Below are positions 8,530 through 23,214 of a stretch of DNA of 64,000 nucleotides, piece by piece. The stretch comes from an uncultured Latescibacterota bacterium. Lineage in GTDB: Bacteria; Latescibacterota; UBA2968; UBA8231. Position 1 is the first letter of the stretch; the number at the start of each line of letters is the position of its first letter. A program made the translations under genes and the position numbers. The stretch covers positions 1,116,001-1,180,000 of the forward strand of contig OX638377.1 of NCBI GenBank assembly GCA_951813615.1, given 5' to 3'. The notes under the pieces are model-generated. The model saw only the letters and a list, made by a program, of their open reading frames with translations. It did not search any database and had not been told where the DNA came from.

Positions 8530-9588
8530 CTAACGATCAGCGCCTTTCTTCAATTTACAACCAAACGCCCGTTGCCCCAGCACATCGACCGGTAACACGC
8601 GCTCCATATACAGCGCCGGCCATGCACCGAATGCTTTGGCCAGCAGAGCGCGCTCGCTGGTCAAGCACACGGCCACTCCACCGGGCTTCAACACCCTCGC
8701 CACCTCGCTAGCAAAGCCCTCGTAGAGCGCACGCAGCGCTTGCGGCTCGCCGATCTTTTTGCCAAATGGCAAATTGCACACCACCCGATCAACGCTGCCG
8801 TCGTCCAAGGGCAAATCCCGCGCGTCCCATTGGCGAATGGTGATCGGCTTGTAGCGCGGGCCAACGTTCGTGCGAGCGGCAGCCACCGCGTCCGGGCGAA
8901 TGTCGCCACCCAAAAGCTGGGCGTAACGGCCGTGCATCCCCCGCTCAATGAGGATGGTCCCAGCCCCGCACATGGGGTCGAGAAAAACGTCGCCGTCCTC
9001 CGGCTCGGATAGCATCACCAAGGCTCGCGCCACTGTTGGCCGCAGCGAAGCCTCCACTTGCGCGACCTTGTAGGTGCGATGGCGCATGGTCTCGTCGGAA
9101 AGGCGCACCCCGCAGATCAGCTCGCCCGCAGCCTCCAAACCCCACACCTCCAACAGCGCTTGCTCAGCCACGTGCTTCCAGCGCGGGAACCGCCACGCCA
9201 CGGCCCGCTGCAAGGCGCGGCGCATCTCTTGGCGTACATAGCGCTGCTGCCCGCTGCGACGCTGGGCCACAATCCGATAGGTGATGCGCTTGATCCGCTT
9301 GGGTCGAGCGCGGCGATGCGCGCCCACGGCCTCTTCAAAAAGCGGCGACTCCGCAACGAGTGCGCCAGCCTCTTCCAAGCCCTCGCGCCCCGCATCCACT
9401 GGGCCACGAGCCACCAACGCGAACACATCCTCGGTTGTCCCCAAGGCGAGCAAGTCTTGCGGCGGGGCATCCGTCGCAAAGAACACCACGCCGCGCTGCC
9501 GGCCCTGCCGCTCGGCCCCGAAGCGCGCGGCGATTTCTCGTTGGGCGATCTCCTCTAGCCCAGGGGCGACGAAAGCGTAGAATTGCAT
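8530..9588 (-). CDS. THUMP-domain RNA methyltransferase (Trm14/RlmL-like, putative guanine N2 type)
   Basis: About 352 aa. The N-terminal part resembles ferredoxin-like plus THUMP RNA-binding domains. The C-terminal Rossmann methyltransferase shows DPMCGAGTILIE (SAM loop) and the catalytic NLPFG motif typical of RNA guanine-N2 methyltransferases, then LKPGG. Probable substrate is tRNA (m2G6, as in Trm14/TrmN) or 23S rRNA. I place the start at ATG 9588, with AAGG 5 nt upstream and 4 nt after the creatininase-like stop. ATGs at 9600 and 9609 are possible but overlap the upstream gene and lack a ribosome site. Confidence 0.82.
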   Translation of the reverse strand: MQFYAFVAPGLEEIAQREIAARFGAERQGRQRGVVFFATDAPPQDLLALGTTEDVFALVARGPVDAGREGLEEAGALVAESPLFEEAVGAHRRARPKRIKRITYRIVAQRRSGQQRYVRQEMRRALQRAVAWRFPRWKHVAEQALLEVWGLEAAGELICGVRLSDETMRHRTYKVAQVEASLRPTVARALVMLSEPEDGDVFLDPMCGAGTILIERGMHGRYAQLLGGDIRPDAVAAARTNVGPRYKPITIRQWDARDLPLDDGSVDRVVCNLPFGKKIGEPQALRALYEGFASEVARVLKPGGVAVCLTSERALLAKAFGAWPALYMERVLPVDVLGQRAFGCKLKKGADR

Positions 9589-9592
9589 GGCC

Positions 9593-10354
9593 TTATTCAT
9601 AGAGGTCATCTAGATCGGCAGTGGCTAATTCGACCAAAAATCCGGCGAGTTGCGCGGCCACTTGTTCCAAGCAACGGCGGCCCTTTTCCGGGGTGGCTTG
9701 GCGCGGGTCGCCGATGCCTGTGTCGTCGGTCGCCTGCGTCCAGTCCCGCTGGGTCCAGACCCAGCCTTCCCGCAGCGCGGCGATCTTAAACTTGTGCTCG
9801 CGGCCACTGCCCGCCTCCGACAGGGGCAGCACCCAATCCGGCCGCAAGTATTGCATGAGGCTGGTTTCCATCTCGTTGGCGTGGTCGCCACCCTCCGCGA
9901 AAAGCTCCTGATCGGCGATGCGGTACCAATCCATGCAGCAAATAAACATCGCATAGCGCGGCAACAGCTCCCGCACCATCTGCTTGAAGTCGTTGCCGCC
10001 GTGGCCGTTCACAATGAGCAGTTTGGGAATGCCCTGATGGGCGAGCGCTTCGACCAAGTCTTGCAGGACAGCGAACTGAGTCGAGGGATTGAGATTGAGG
10101 TCTAGCTTGATGTCGAACTGGCCGGTGTTGACGCCAAAGGGCACGGTCGGCAAGACGATGACCTTGGCATCCTGATCCCAAGCAATACGGGCCGCAGCTG
10201 CGACGATCTCGTCGCACTGCACCACGTCGGTCGAATAAGGCAGGTGAAAATTGTGCGCTTCCGTCGCCCCCCACGGGAGAATCGCCACCTCGTACGGGGT
10301 GTGCTCTACGGTCTGCCAATTGGTCTCGGCGAGAATGTAAGGTCGGCCGGGCAT
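9593..10354 (-). CDS. Creatininase-family amidohydrolase
   Basis: 253 aa. Metal-binding motifs of the creatininase/MftE fold are all present: PWGATEAHNFHLPYSTD (E, H and D ligands), VNGHGGND and GDHANEMETS (H and E). The fold binds two metals and hydrolyses cyclic amides or trims peptides. Creatinine itself is only one substrate in the family, so none is assigned. It is encoded between thpR (10 nt away) and the THUMP methyltransferase, with GGAG upstream of the start. Confidence 0.88.
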   Translation of the reverse strand: MPGRPYILAETNWQTVEHTPYEVAILPWGATEAHNFHLPYSTDVVQCDEIVAAAARIAWDQDAKVIVLPTVPFGVNTGQFDIKLDLNLNPSTQFAVLQDLVEALAHQGIPKLLIVNGHGGNDFKQMVRELLPRYAMFICCMDWYRIADQELFAEGGDHANEMETSLMQYLRPDWVLPLSEAGSGREHKFKIAALREGWVWTQRDWTQATDDTGIGDPRQATPEKGRRCLEQVAAQLAGFLVELATADLDDLYE

Positions 10355-10364
10355 GGAAGCTCCT

Positions 10365-10916
10365 TTACAATGTAAGCACCGCTCGGTGCAAAGTCCGATA
10401 CTCGGCTCCGGCCGGCTTGAGGATACTTTCGATCAACTCCACCGCCTCCACCGGAACCTGCAACCGAGGCAGTTCGCCGCTCCACTTGCCACTCGGCGGA
10501 CTCACTCTCGCCCGCACCCGACCCAGCGTCACGTGCGGACGAAAGTCCCGTTCCTCCGGCTCCCAACCAGCAGCGCACACCACTTCTTCAACATCCCGCT
10601 GCAACGCACCCAACCGCCCGGCCGCATCCGCCACACCAGCCCAAATAACCTTCGGTCGGCGGCGATTGGGAAAGCAGCCGCTTTGATCTACAGTCGCGAC
10701 AAACCCCTCGTGCCGCGCAACAACCGCAGTCAGTCCTTCCCGCAGCGCAGCGATTTGTGCGTCCTCAGCCGCGCCGAGAAAACGCAGCGTCAAATGGAGA
10801 TTCTCCGGCCGCACCCAACTCACACCCTGCGCCGGCCACAACGGTCGCATCGCGTCGCTCAGCTTCCCCAATGTCGCTGGCACCCGGATAGCGACAAAGG
10901 CTCGACTAACGGGCAC
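10365..10916 (-). CDS. thpR: RNA 2',3'-cyclic phosphodiesterase (LigT/ThpR)
   Basis: 183 aa, a 2H phosphoesterase. The two H-x-T-x catalytic motifs are HLTL (about residue 41) and HVTL (about residue 129), separated by the usual pseudo-twofold layout, and the protein begins RAFVAIRVP like other ThpR proteins. It opens 2',3'-cyclic phosphate ends on RNA. It overlaps the sugar isomerase gene by 11 nt and belongs to the same minus-strand operon. Confidence 0.88.
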   Translation of the reverse strand: MPVSRAFVAIRVPATLGKLSDAMRPLWPAQGVSWVRPENLHLTLRFLGAAEDAQIAALREGLTAVVARHEGFVATVDQSGCFPNRRRPKVIWAGVADAAGRLGALQRDVEEVVCAAGWEPEERDFRPHVTLGRVRARVSPPSGKWSGELPRLQVPVEAVELIESILKPAGAEYRTLHRAVLTL

Positions 10917-11706
10917 CGCAAGCCCGCAAGCAGGCGTTTAAATATCCCCGGCTCTCCGCCGCAATCGTCGCCACCTGCCCCAAGTCGTACTCCTTGGCAC
11001 CAATTACTTCCAAGTTGGCCGCCACGTCTAACCCCGATTCGTGCAGCACCTTGACGTACCCGAACAAATCGATGTTGCCCCGCCCGCATGCTTGCAACTC
11101 CGGCGCGCCCGGCCCGCCTTCTGCCACGGCGCAATCCCGGATGTGCACGTGCTTGACCCGCGAGATAACCGCCGCCAGCGCCTCTACCGTATTCTCCCCC
11201 GCCCGATGGATGTGGCTCGGATCCATATCCACGCCAAACCCCGGCGAATCGATCCGCTCCATCGCCCGCAACGTGGTCGGCGTATCGTAAATGCACTGCC
11301 CCACGTGCGCCTTAGCACACAGCGTCACGCCGTGTTCGTGCGCCCTATCAGCCATCTTGCCCAGCAGCGCGACCTGCCGGTCGAAATCTTCCTCCACATC
11401 GCTTTTGCCCCCTGGACCAACATTGACGACGGGAATGCCAATCTCAGCGCCAGCCGCAAACGCCAACATCAGCCGCTCTTCGTCGAGCGCGGCCTCTTCC
11501 ATAGCCAACAATTTTAGCTCGTATTTTTTCGCCAGCTCTTTGATTTGGTTGGCCTGCGCCTGCCAGTTGTCCAACTCCAAGTGCTCGCACATGCCCTTGA
11601 TCGCCGACAACTCGACGCCGTCGTAGCCAGCAAGGTGGATATGGCGCATCGCCGTTTCCAGATCGAATCCTGCAAAGAGCACCGAATTGGCCCCTAAATG
11701 AATCAT
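10906..11706 (-). CDS. Sugar phosphate isomerase/epimerase (xylose-isomerase-like TIM barrel)
   Basis: 266 aa, AP-endonuclease-2 fold. Metal ligands typical of the family appear on successive strands: Glu in YDGVELSAI, Glu in LLAMEEAA, His in CAKAHVGQ, Asp/His in GVDMDPSHIHR, HVHIRD, and a terminal Glu in NLEVIG. The family isomerises or epimerises keto-sugars; the substrate is unknown. It is the first gene of the minus-strand operon, with GAGGAG before the start and a strong promoter about 60 bp upstream. Confidence 0.85.
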   Translation of the reverse strand: MIHLGANSVLFAGFDLETAMRHIHLAGYDGVELSAIKGMCEHLELDNWQAQANQIKELAKKYELKLLAMEEAALDEERLMLAFAAGAEIGIPVVNVGPGGKSDVEEDFDRQVALLGKMADRAHEHGVTLCAKAHVGQCIYDTPTTLRAMERIDSPGFGVDMDPSHIHRAGENTVEALAAVISRVKHVHIRDCAVAEGGPGAPELQACGRGNIDLFGYVKVLHESGLDVAANLEVIGAKEYDLGQVATIAAESRGYLNACLRACGAR

Positions 11707-11762
11707 TTTCGCAACTCCTCTTAAGTGATAAACAATTGATTTTACTGAATTACCGAGCGGTC

Positions 11763-11791
11763 ATTATACGCAGACAAAAAAGGGGCGTCAA
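11763..11791 (-). promoter_or_regulatory. Sigma-70-type promoter for the sugar isomerase operon
   Basis: On the minus strand TTGACG (11791-11786) is followed after exactly 17 nt by TATAAT (11768-11763). This gives a start about 50 nt before the sugar isomerase ATG at 11706. A near-consensus match. Confidence 0.75.
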
Positions 11792-11911
11792 GCAACGGCG
11801 TAGAGAACGATTGAAGGAGTTTAGCGGTCCGTTGACGTTTCCGTTGCTACTTGAGCCCTGCTCCCTCAACACATCTCCAAAAGCCCTTCGCTCCATTCTG
11901 TACCCCACCGC

Positions 11912-11940
11912 TTGCCCGCTGCACATCCGTATAGTATATT
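11912..11940 (+). promoter_or_regulatory. Sigma-70-type promoter for uvrA
   Basis: TTGCCC, 17-nt spacer, TATATT. Transcription would start near 11947, about 34 nt before the uvrA ATG. It diverges from the 11763-11791 promoter. I see no LexA-like box between them. Confidence 0.6.
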
Positions 11941-11980
11941 TTGTGATTCCTTTTCCCGCCCCTCGCGTCTACACTAGGTC

Positions 11981-17646
<5,666 letters not shown>

Positions 17647-17650
<4 letters not shown>

Positions 17651-18300
17651 GCGAATTGCACCTGCCCCAGCGCGCCTTTTTCGAGTTTTCCTTTCGCTGC
17701 CCTCGGCGGGAGAAACCGCCCAAGATCGACGGCAACTTGCGCGACTGGGACGACGCAGCGCGCGTGCCCGACCTGATGGCCGTCGATGGCCACCAGCCCT
17801 TTGCCTCGGTCTATATGTCCTACGACGACAGCGGCCTGTACGTTGCCTGCGAGGTCAAGCGCAAGACGACCTACAAGCTCAATCCGCTCCAGCCTTCTAC
17901 CGGCGACAGCCTCGAACTTTTCATCGACACCCGCGACGTCAAGGAGCACCGCGCCAACCGCTTCTGCCACCGGTTTTACGTCTTGCCCGGCGGCAGCGGC
18001 AAGGACGGCAAGCAGCCCATCGCCCGCCAGATTTCCATTGAGGATGCCCGCGAACAGGCTCCGCCCTGTCCGGAAGACTCGATTGAAACTGGTTTGCGCC
18101 GGCTCAAGCGGAGCTATCAGCTAGAGATCAAACTGCCGGCCGCGGGTCTCAATGGGTTTGCGCCGAGGGAATTCAGCCGAGTGGGATTTGCGTACCTGTT
18201 GCACGACGCGCAGCACGGCACCCAATCTTGGTCGTCGATCTCGGACATGGGCGTAGAGCGCGATCCGAGCACTTGGGGCACGGCCGAACTGGTGGGTTAG
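17647..18300 (+). CDS. CBM9-like carbohydrate-binding-type protein
   Basis: 217 aa. It starts within the last codon of uvrA (ATGA overlap). The pattern IDGNLRDWDDA near residue 27, VYMSYDDSGLYVACEV, and DSLELFIDTRDV is that of the CBM9/DOMON-like beta-sandwich found in bacterial sugar-binding and surface proteins. A buried Trp and late acidic residues fit the fold. There is no signal peptide or second domain, so it is a stand-alone binding module of unknown ligand. Its coupling to uvrA is probably positional, not functional. Confidence 0.65.
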
Positions 18301-18384
18301 GGCAGTCGGCGTCCTTTTACCTATCTTATATTTCTTATATTTAAATAGATCGTCTATCCGCGTATTCACCTAAGACCATTGCCA

Positions 18385-20955
18385 ATGCCTAATTCCACTG
18401 TAATCCACCGGGTTTTCGGGGTGGGGATTTTCGTGCTGACGCTGGGGATGTACGTGAAAACCCTTGCGCCGACCACGTCGTTTTGGGACTGCGGCGAGTT
18501 CATCGCCACGTCCTACATCCTCGGCGTGCCCCATCCTCCGGGCGCTCCGTTGTACGTGCTGCTAGGGCGAGTCTTCACCTTGTTCCCCATCGGTGAAGTC
18601 GCCATCCGCGTCAACTTCATGTCCGCACTGACCTCCGCGCTAGCAATTTGGTGCGTCTATCTATCGACCGTCTCACTCGGGCGGCGGGCCTTGGGCGGCC
18701 AGCCCCTGCAACCGCTGGGCGACGCCCGCGACATCGGCGTCCTCGCCGGTGGAGCCGTAGCCGCGCTGACGTTGGCGTTTTCCTACACCCAGTGGTACAA
18801 TGCCTCCGAAGCCGAGGTGTACGGTTACTCCATTCTGTTCACGTGCTTGGGGCTATGGCTGATTTTATACTGGGAAGGCAGCGGCGCTGGCGCGGCCAAC
18901 GACCGCTGGCTATTGGCGCTGGCCTATTTGTTCGGCCTCGGCGGCGGCGTGCACCTGTTGTGCCTGTTGACGATTCCATCGCTCATGCTGCTGGCGTGGT
19001 TTGCCGACCGCCAGTTGCAACGGCTGATCGTGTTGCTGGTCGGTTGGGGCGTGGTCAGCGGGCTGGGGGTGGTGATACTGGGTCCGGGGGCTGGCTCGAA
19101 TGGGGTGATGGTGCTGGGGGTGGCGGGGCTGCTGGCGTACCTGTACGGCCAAGACCGACGGCTGTTCGTACTGCTGCTAGGCGTCCTCGTGCTGTTCGGG
19201 CTGGGCTATTCCACGTATGGCGCACTGTACATTCGCTCCGGCCTGAACCCAGCCATCGACGAAAACGATCCAGAGACCTGGGCGGCGTTCCTCAAGTTCC
19301 TCAATCGCGAGCAATACGGCACTGAGAGTATGCTGACGACCATGCTGACGGCGCGGGCGAGCCGTTCCTATCAGTTCTGGGATCAGCAGATGAAGTACTT
19401 CTTTCAGCAGTTTCCCTTTCCGCTTTTCGAGCGGGCCGTGGAGTTCCGCAAGGCCACCATAAACCTGCCGGATCGGGTGTCCATCTCGCTGGTGCCGTAC
19501 TTACTGGGTCTGTGGGGGTTGGTGTGGCACTGGCGGCAGGACTGGCGGCGGTTCGGGGGGGTGTTGCTACTGTTTTTGATTATGGGGTTTGGGCTGTCGC
19601 TCTACCTGAACATGCCAGACCCGCAGCCGCGCGAGCGGCACTACGTGTTCGGCGGGATGTACCTGGCGTTTGCGCTGTGGATTGGGTTGGGCTGGTTGGG
19701 CGTGGTTGAGGCGGTGCGGCAGCAGTGGGGAAAGCATCGGGCGGTTGTGATAGCAGTAGCGGCGGCTGGATTGCTGCTGCCAGCTGGGGTGGCGGCGCGG
19801 CTCTATCACGTGCAAGACCGCACGGGAGACTTCATCGCCTATGACTACGCGTACAACATGCTGGCTAGTTGCGACGAAGGCTCCATCCTATTTACCAACG
19901 GAGACAACGACACCTTTCCGCTGTGGTTCTTGCAAGAAGTAGAAGGATTGCGGCGCGATGTGCGGGTGGTCAACTTGAGCCTGTTGAACACCAACTGGTA
20001 TATCAAGCAACTGCGCGACCGCGAGCCGCGCATCGACATCCGCTACAACGACGACTTTATCGACTCAGTGCTCACCGACACGCAGATGGTCGATTTCTAC
20101 AAGCGGTACTGGCCCGAGCCCAAGGTGCCACCGGAGCTAAAGAAACTGGGCATTGACGTGGAAGTGAGCGCTCCGCCCGAGTATCCGATTCTCCGCGTCC
20201 AAGACGTCATGGTCATCAAAATTCTGGCTTGGAACGAGTGGAAAAAACCCATCCACTTTGCCATCACCGTTCCCACCAGCAACCTGCTCAACCTCGACCC
20301 CTATTTGACCATGGTCGGCATGAGCGTAAAAGTCTCGCCCGAGCCTACAGACGGCGTCGATGACGCGGCCCTAGAGCGCAATCTACTCGAAAAGTACCGC
20401 TTCCGCGGCCTCAACGACCCATCCTTGTACAAGGACGAAAACTCCGAGCGCCTCTTGGGCAACTACTGGGCTTGTGTCATGCAATTGGCCCGCAGCTACG
20501 AGGATCAGGGACGTAGAGATGAAGTGCCGCAGCTCATGCAGTGGGCGCGGGACAACATCTACATAGGTTGGGAAAATCACTATGCGGCGGCCGATTACTT
20601 CAGCACCTTCGGCCAGCACGACATCGCGATCGATCACATCTGCGAGGCCGCGCAATTCCTCATCGAGCGCGTGGGCGTCGAGCCGGCCGCCACCTACGAC
20701 AATATTATCGCGCTGACCGGCGTGCTGATCCAAGAACCCTACTCGGCCTACGACCGCGCCGAGGGCCTCTATCACCAAGCCATCGCCCTCGCGCCGAAAC
20801 GCTGGGAGGCCTACTACGAGTTGGCCGCCGCCCTCCAAGCCAAGGGCGACGTTCCCGGGGCGCTGGCCATTCTCCAGCAGTACAAAGAGCAATACGGCGA
20901 GCGGCCGGAGTTGGTCGAGGCCGAGCGCATCCTCCGCCAGTCCGCCTCTCCATGA
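18385..20955 (+). CDS. DUF2723 membrane protein, putative glycosyltransferase-like, with C-terminal soluble domain
   Basis: About 856 aa. The N-terminal half carries many hydrophobic helices and the DUF2723 hallmark TTSFWDCGEFIATSY with PHPPGAPLY, an acidic loop like that of O-mannosyl- and GT-C-type transferases. A soluble C-terminal region from about residue 500 (periplasmic if topology is typical) ends in TPR-like helices. Role: probably transfers sugar from a lipid carrier to protein or glycan. It is coupled by a 4-nt overlap to a GT2 gene. ATG 18385 is chosen over the TTG two codons earlier. Confidence 0.8.
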   Translation: MPNSTVIHRVFGVGIFVLTLGMYVKTLAPTTSFWDCGEFIATSYILGVPHPPGAPLYVLLGRVFTLFPIGEVAIRVNFMSALTSALAIWCVYLSTVSLGRRALGGQPLQPLGDARDIGVLAGGAVAALTLAFSYTQWYNASEAEVYGYSILFTCLGLWLILYWEGSGAGAANDRWLLALAYLFGLGGGVHLLCLLTIPSLMLLAWFADRQLQRLIVLLVGWGVVSGLGVVILGPGAGSNGVMVLGVAGLLAYLYGQDRRLFVLLLGVLVLFGLGYSTYGALYIRSGLNPAIDENDPETWAAFLKFLNREQYGTESMLTTMLTARASRSYQFWDQQMKYFFQQFPFPLFERAVEFRKATINLPDRVSISLVPYLLGLWGLVWHWRQDWRRFGGVLLLFLIMGFGLSLYLNMPDPQPRERHYVFGGMYLAFALWIGLGWLGVVEAVRQQWGKHRAVVIAVAAAGLLLPAGVAARLYHVQDRTGDFIAYDYAYNMLASCDEGSILFTNGDNDTFPLWFLQEVEGLRRDVRVVNLSLLNTNWYIKQLRDREPRIDIRYNDDFIDSVLTDTQMVDFYKRYWPEPKVPPELKKLGIDVEVSAPPEYPILRVQDVMVIKILAWNEWKKPIHFAITVPTSNLLNLDPYLTMVGMSVKVSPEPTDGVDDAALERNLLEKYRFRGLNDPSLYKDENSERLLGNYWACVMQLARSYEDQGRRDEVPQLMQWARDNIYIGWENHYAAADYFSTFGQHDIAIDHICEAAQFLIERVGVEPAATYDNIIALTGVLIQEPYSAYDRAEGLYHQAIALAPKRWEAYYELAAALQAKGDVPGALAILQQYKEQYGERPELVEAERILRQSASP

Positions 20956-21992
20956 CCGAGGCCGTCACCGTCGTCATCCCGCACTACCGCGCGGACGTAC
21001 TCTACGACTGCGTGGCCTCGGTCTATGCACACAGTGATTATCCCGTCTGCGTGCTCGTGGTTGACGATGGCGGCAACGCGCCTAGCTTGCAGCGGACCAA
21101 AGCCGCCTTTCCTGAATTAGAGATTTTGCCCAACGAGGGCAATCTCGGGTTTGCCGCAGCCTGCAACCGGGGCTTGGCGGCCTCCCACACTCGCTACGCC
21201 GTGCTGCTCAACGACGATACCCGCGTCGAGCCGAACTGGCTCGCGCCCCTCGTCGCCATGGCCGACAGCAACTCCCAAATCGCCGCTTGCCAGCCCAAGC
21301 TCCGCTCGGCCAACGCGCCCGAGCACTTCGACTACGGAGGCGGGGCCGGCGGCTATATCGACGCCTTGGGCTACGCCTTCTGTCGGGGGCGGCTCTTCGA
21401 CCGCTGCGAGCGCGACGAGGGCCAATACGACGCGTCCGTACCGCTCTTTTGGGCTTGCGGCGCAGCCCTCTTTCTCCGCGTCGCCGCCGCCCGCCAAGTT
21501 GGTTTTTTTGATCCCGATTACTTCATGCACTTTGAAGAAATCGACTTGTGCTGGCGTCTCCAACTCGCAGGTTACCAGATCCGCGCCGTGCCGCAATCTG
21601 TAGTCTTTCACCACTCGGGCTTCTCTCAGCCTCCGGCCACCTTCCGCAAGACGTACTTCAACCACCGCAACAGCCTCGTCACGCTGTGCAAAAACGCGGG
21701 ACTGCGCCGCCTGCTGTGGCTGCTGCCCCTGCGCCTGTGGTTGGAAGTGTTGGCTGTACTTTACTACCTCCGCCGAGGCCAGTGGGCCAGTGCGCCGGCT
21801 CCTTGTGCTGCCTTGCTTTGGTGCCTCGCGCATCCGCGCAACATCTATCGCCGCCGCCGCCAGAGCCAAGCCATCCGCGGCGCATCCGTCGCGCACGACG
21901 GCGTCTACGCGGGCAGCATCCTCTACCAGTACTTTGCTCGCCGCGTCCGGCGCGCCTCCGCGCTCGTGCCCGAGCCGGGCGCCACCCGATGA
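20952..21992 (+). CDS. Glycosyltransferase family 2
   Basis: 346 aa, GT-A fold. TVVIPHYRA at the N-terminus, VLVVDDGG, and the metal-binding DXD-like LLNDDTRVEPNW near residue 88 place it with rhamnosyl-type GT2 enzymes (PNEGNLGFAAACNRG is typical). A catalytic-base region follows at FMHFEEIDLCWR. One or two hydrophobic stretches near the C-terminus may hold it at the membrane. The start ATG overlaps the DUF2723 stop by 4 nt, and its own stop overlaps namZ the same way. Likely builds a surface polysaccharide. Confidence 0.9.
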   Translation: MTEAVTVVIPHYRADVLYDCVASVYAHSDYPVCVLVVDDGGNAPSLQRTKAAFPELEILPNEGNLGFAAACNRGLAASHTRYAVLLNDDTRVEPNWLAPLVAMADSNSQIAACQPKLRSANAPEHFDYGGGAGGYIDALGYAFCRGRLFDRCERDEGQYDASVPLFWACGAALFLRVAAARQVGFFDPDYFMHFEEIDLCWRLQLAGYQIRAVPQSVVFHHSGFSQPPATFRKTYFNHRNSLVTLCKNAGLRRLLWLLPLRLWLEVLAVLYYLRRGQWASAPAPCAALLWCLAHPRNIYRRRRQSQAIRGASVAHDGVYAGSILYQYFARRVRRASALVPEPGATR

Positions 21993-23146
21993 GCCGCGTC
22001 GTCCTCGGCTGCGAACGCCTGCTCGCGGTCGCCGACCTGCTCCGCGGCCGACGCGTCGGCCTGATTACCAATCACTCGGGCGTCGATGCGCGTCTACAAT
22101 CCACCGCCGATCGGCTGCACCAATCCGACCTTTGTGCGCTCGTCGCCTTGTACGGGCCGGAACACGGGATCCGCGGTGCAGCCCAAGACGGCGAGCACAT
22201 CGCCCATTCTACCGATAAGCGCACCGGTGTACCAACCTACAGTCTCTACGGCCAAGCGCGCGCACCGGATGCGGCCATGCTCGCCGACGTTGAGCTAATG
22301 CTCTTTGACATCCAAGACGTCGGCGCACGCTTTTACACCTATCTCTACACCATGAGCCTGAGCATGGCGACCTGCGCTCAAGCGGACATTCCCTTCCTCG
22401 TCCTCGACCGTCCCAATCCCATGGGCGGCCAAGCCATCGCCGGAAATTGTCTCGATCCGGCGTTTGCCTCCTTCGTCGGGCAGTACCCAATTCCGGTGCG
22501 CTACGGCCTGAGCATCGGTGAACTCGCCCGGCTCTTCAACGAGGAATACGGAATCGGCGCGGACCTGCACGTGGTCGCCATGGAGGGCTGGCAACGCTCC
22601 TTTTACTGGGAGGATACCGGCCTGCCGTGGGTGCCGCCGTCGCCCAACATGCCCAGTCCGGAGACGGCGGCAATTTATCCGGGAACCTGTTTTTTCGAAG
22701 GAACCAACGTGTCGGAAGGACGGGGGACGGCCAAGCCTTTTGAGCAGTTTGGCGCGCCGTTTATCGACGGGGCGCACCTAGCCGACGCGCTCAACAGCCG
22801 AGCGCTGTCTGGGGTGGGCTTTCGCCCGGTGTTTTTTCAGCCGACGGCTGGCAAGTACTCAGGCAAACCCTGCGAAGGCGTCCAAGTCCACGTGCTCGAT
22901 CGCGCGGCCTTTGAGCCGGTCGGCGTTGGTTTTGAGGCGCTCGCGACCGTGCGTCAGCTCCATCCAAGCGAATTTGCTTGGCGCGTGCCCGCCGGTGGCA
23001 TCCACAACTTCGACCGCCTCGCCGGCACCGACCAGATTCGCTGCGCCCTCGACGCGGGCGTAGCCGTCGCCGAGCTGCAGGCTGCTTGGGACGAGGCGTG
23101 CCAAGCCTTTGACACTATCCGGCGTCGCTATTTGGCCTATCCTTGA
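21989..23146 (+). CDS. namZ: DUF1343 protein, NamZ-type exo-beta-N-acetylmuramidase
   Basis: 385 aa. It shows the DUF1343 core: GRRVGLITNHSGVD, LYGPEHGIRG, LMLFDIQDVGARFYTY (near residue 105) and DRPNPMGG, followed by PSPNMPSPETA and GTNVSEGRGT. NamZ releases terminal MurNAc from peptidoglycan fragments. Family members are usually exported, but no signal peptide is visible here, suggesting cytoplasmic use on imported fragments. It overlaps the GT2 gene by 4 nt. Confidence 0.85.
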   Translation: MSRVVLGCERLLAVADLLRGRRVGLITNHSGVDARLQSTADRLHQSDLCALVALYGPEHGIRGAAQDGEHIAHSTDKRTGVPTYSLYGQARAPDAAMLADVELMLFDIQDVGARFYTYLYTMSLSMATCAQADIPFLVLDRPNPMGGQAIAGNCLDPAFASFVGQYPIPVRYGLSIGELARLFNEEYGIGADLHVVAMEGWQRSFYWEDTGLPWVPPSPNMPSPETAAIYPGTCFFEGTNVSEGRGTAKPFEQFGAPFIDGAHLADALNSRALSGVGFRPVFFQPTAGKYSGKPCEGVQVHVLDRAAFEPVGVGFEALATVRQLHPSEFAWRVPAGGIHNFDRLAGTDQIRCALDAGVAVAELQAAWDEACQAFDTIRRRYLAYP

Positions 23147-23214
23147 GCGCGGTTGTTTTGCCGCGCGATCTTTATTATCGTTCACAGCGGCACTCGCTCC
23201 ACCGGATACCTGTC

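Noticed and set aside
18300..18384. Possible promoter in the AT-rich gap before the DUF2723 gene
   Set aside because: TATATT and TTAAAT stretches exist but no -35 at a proper distance could be found.
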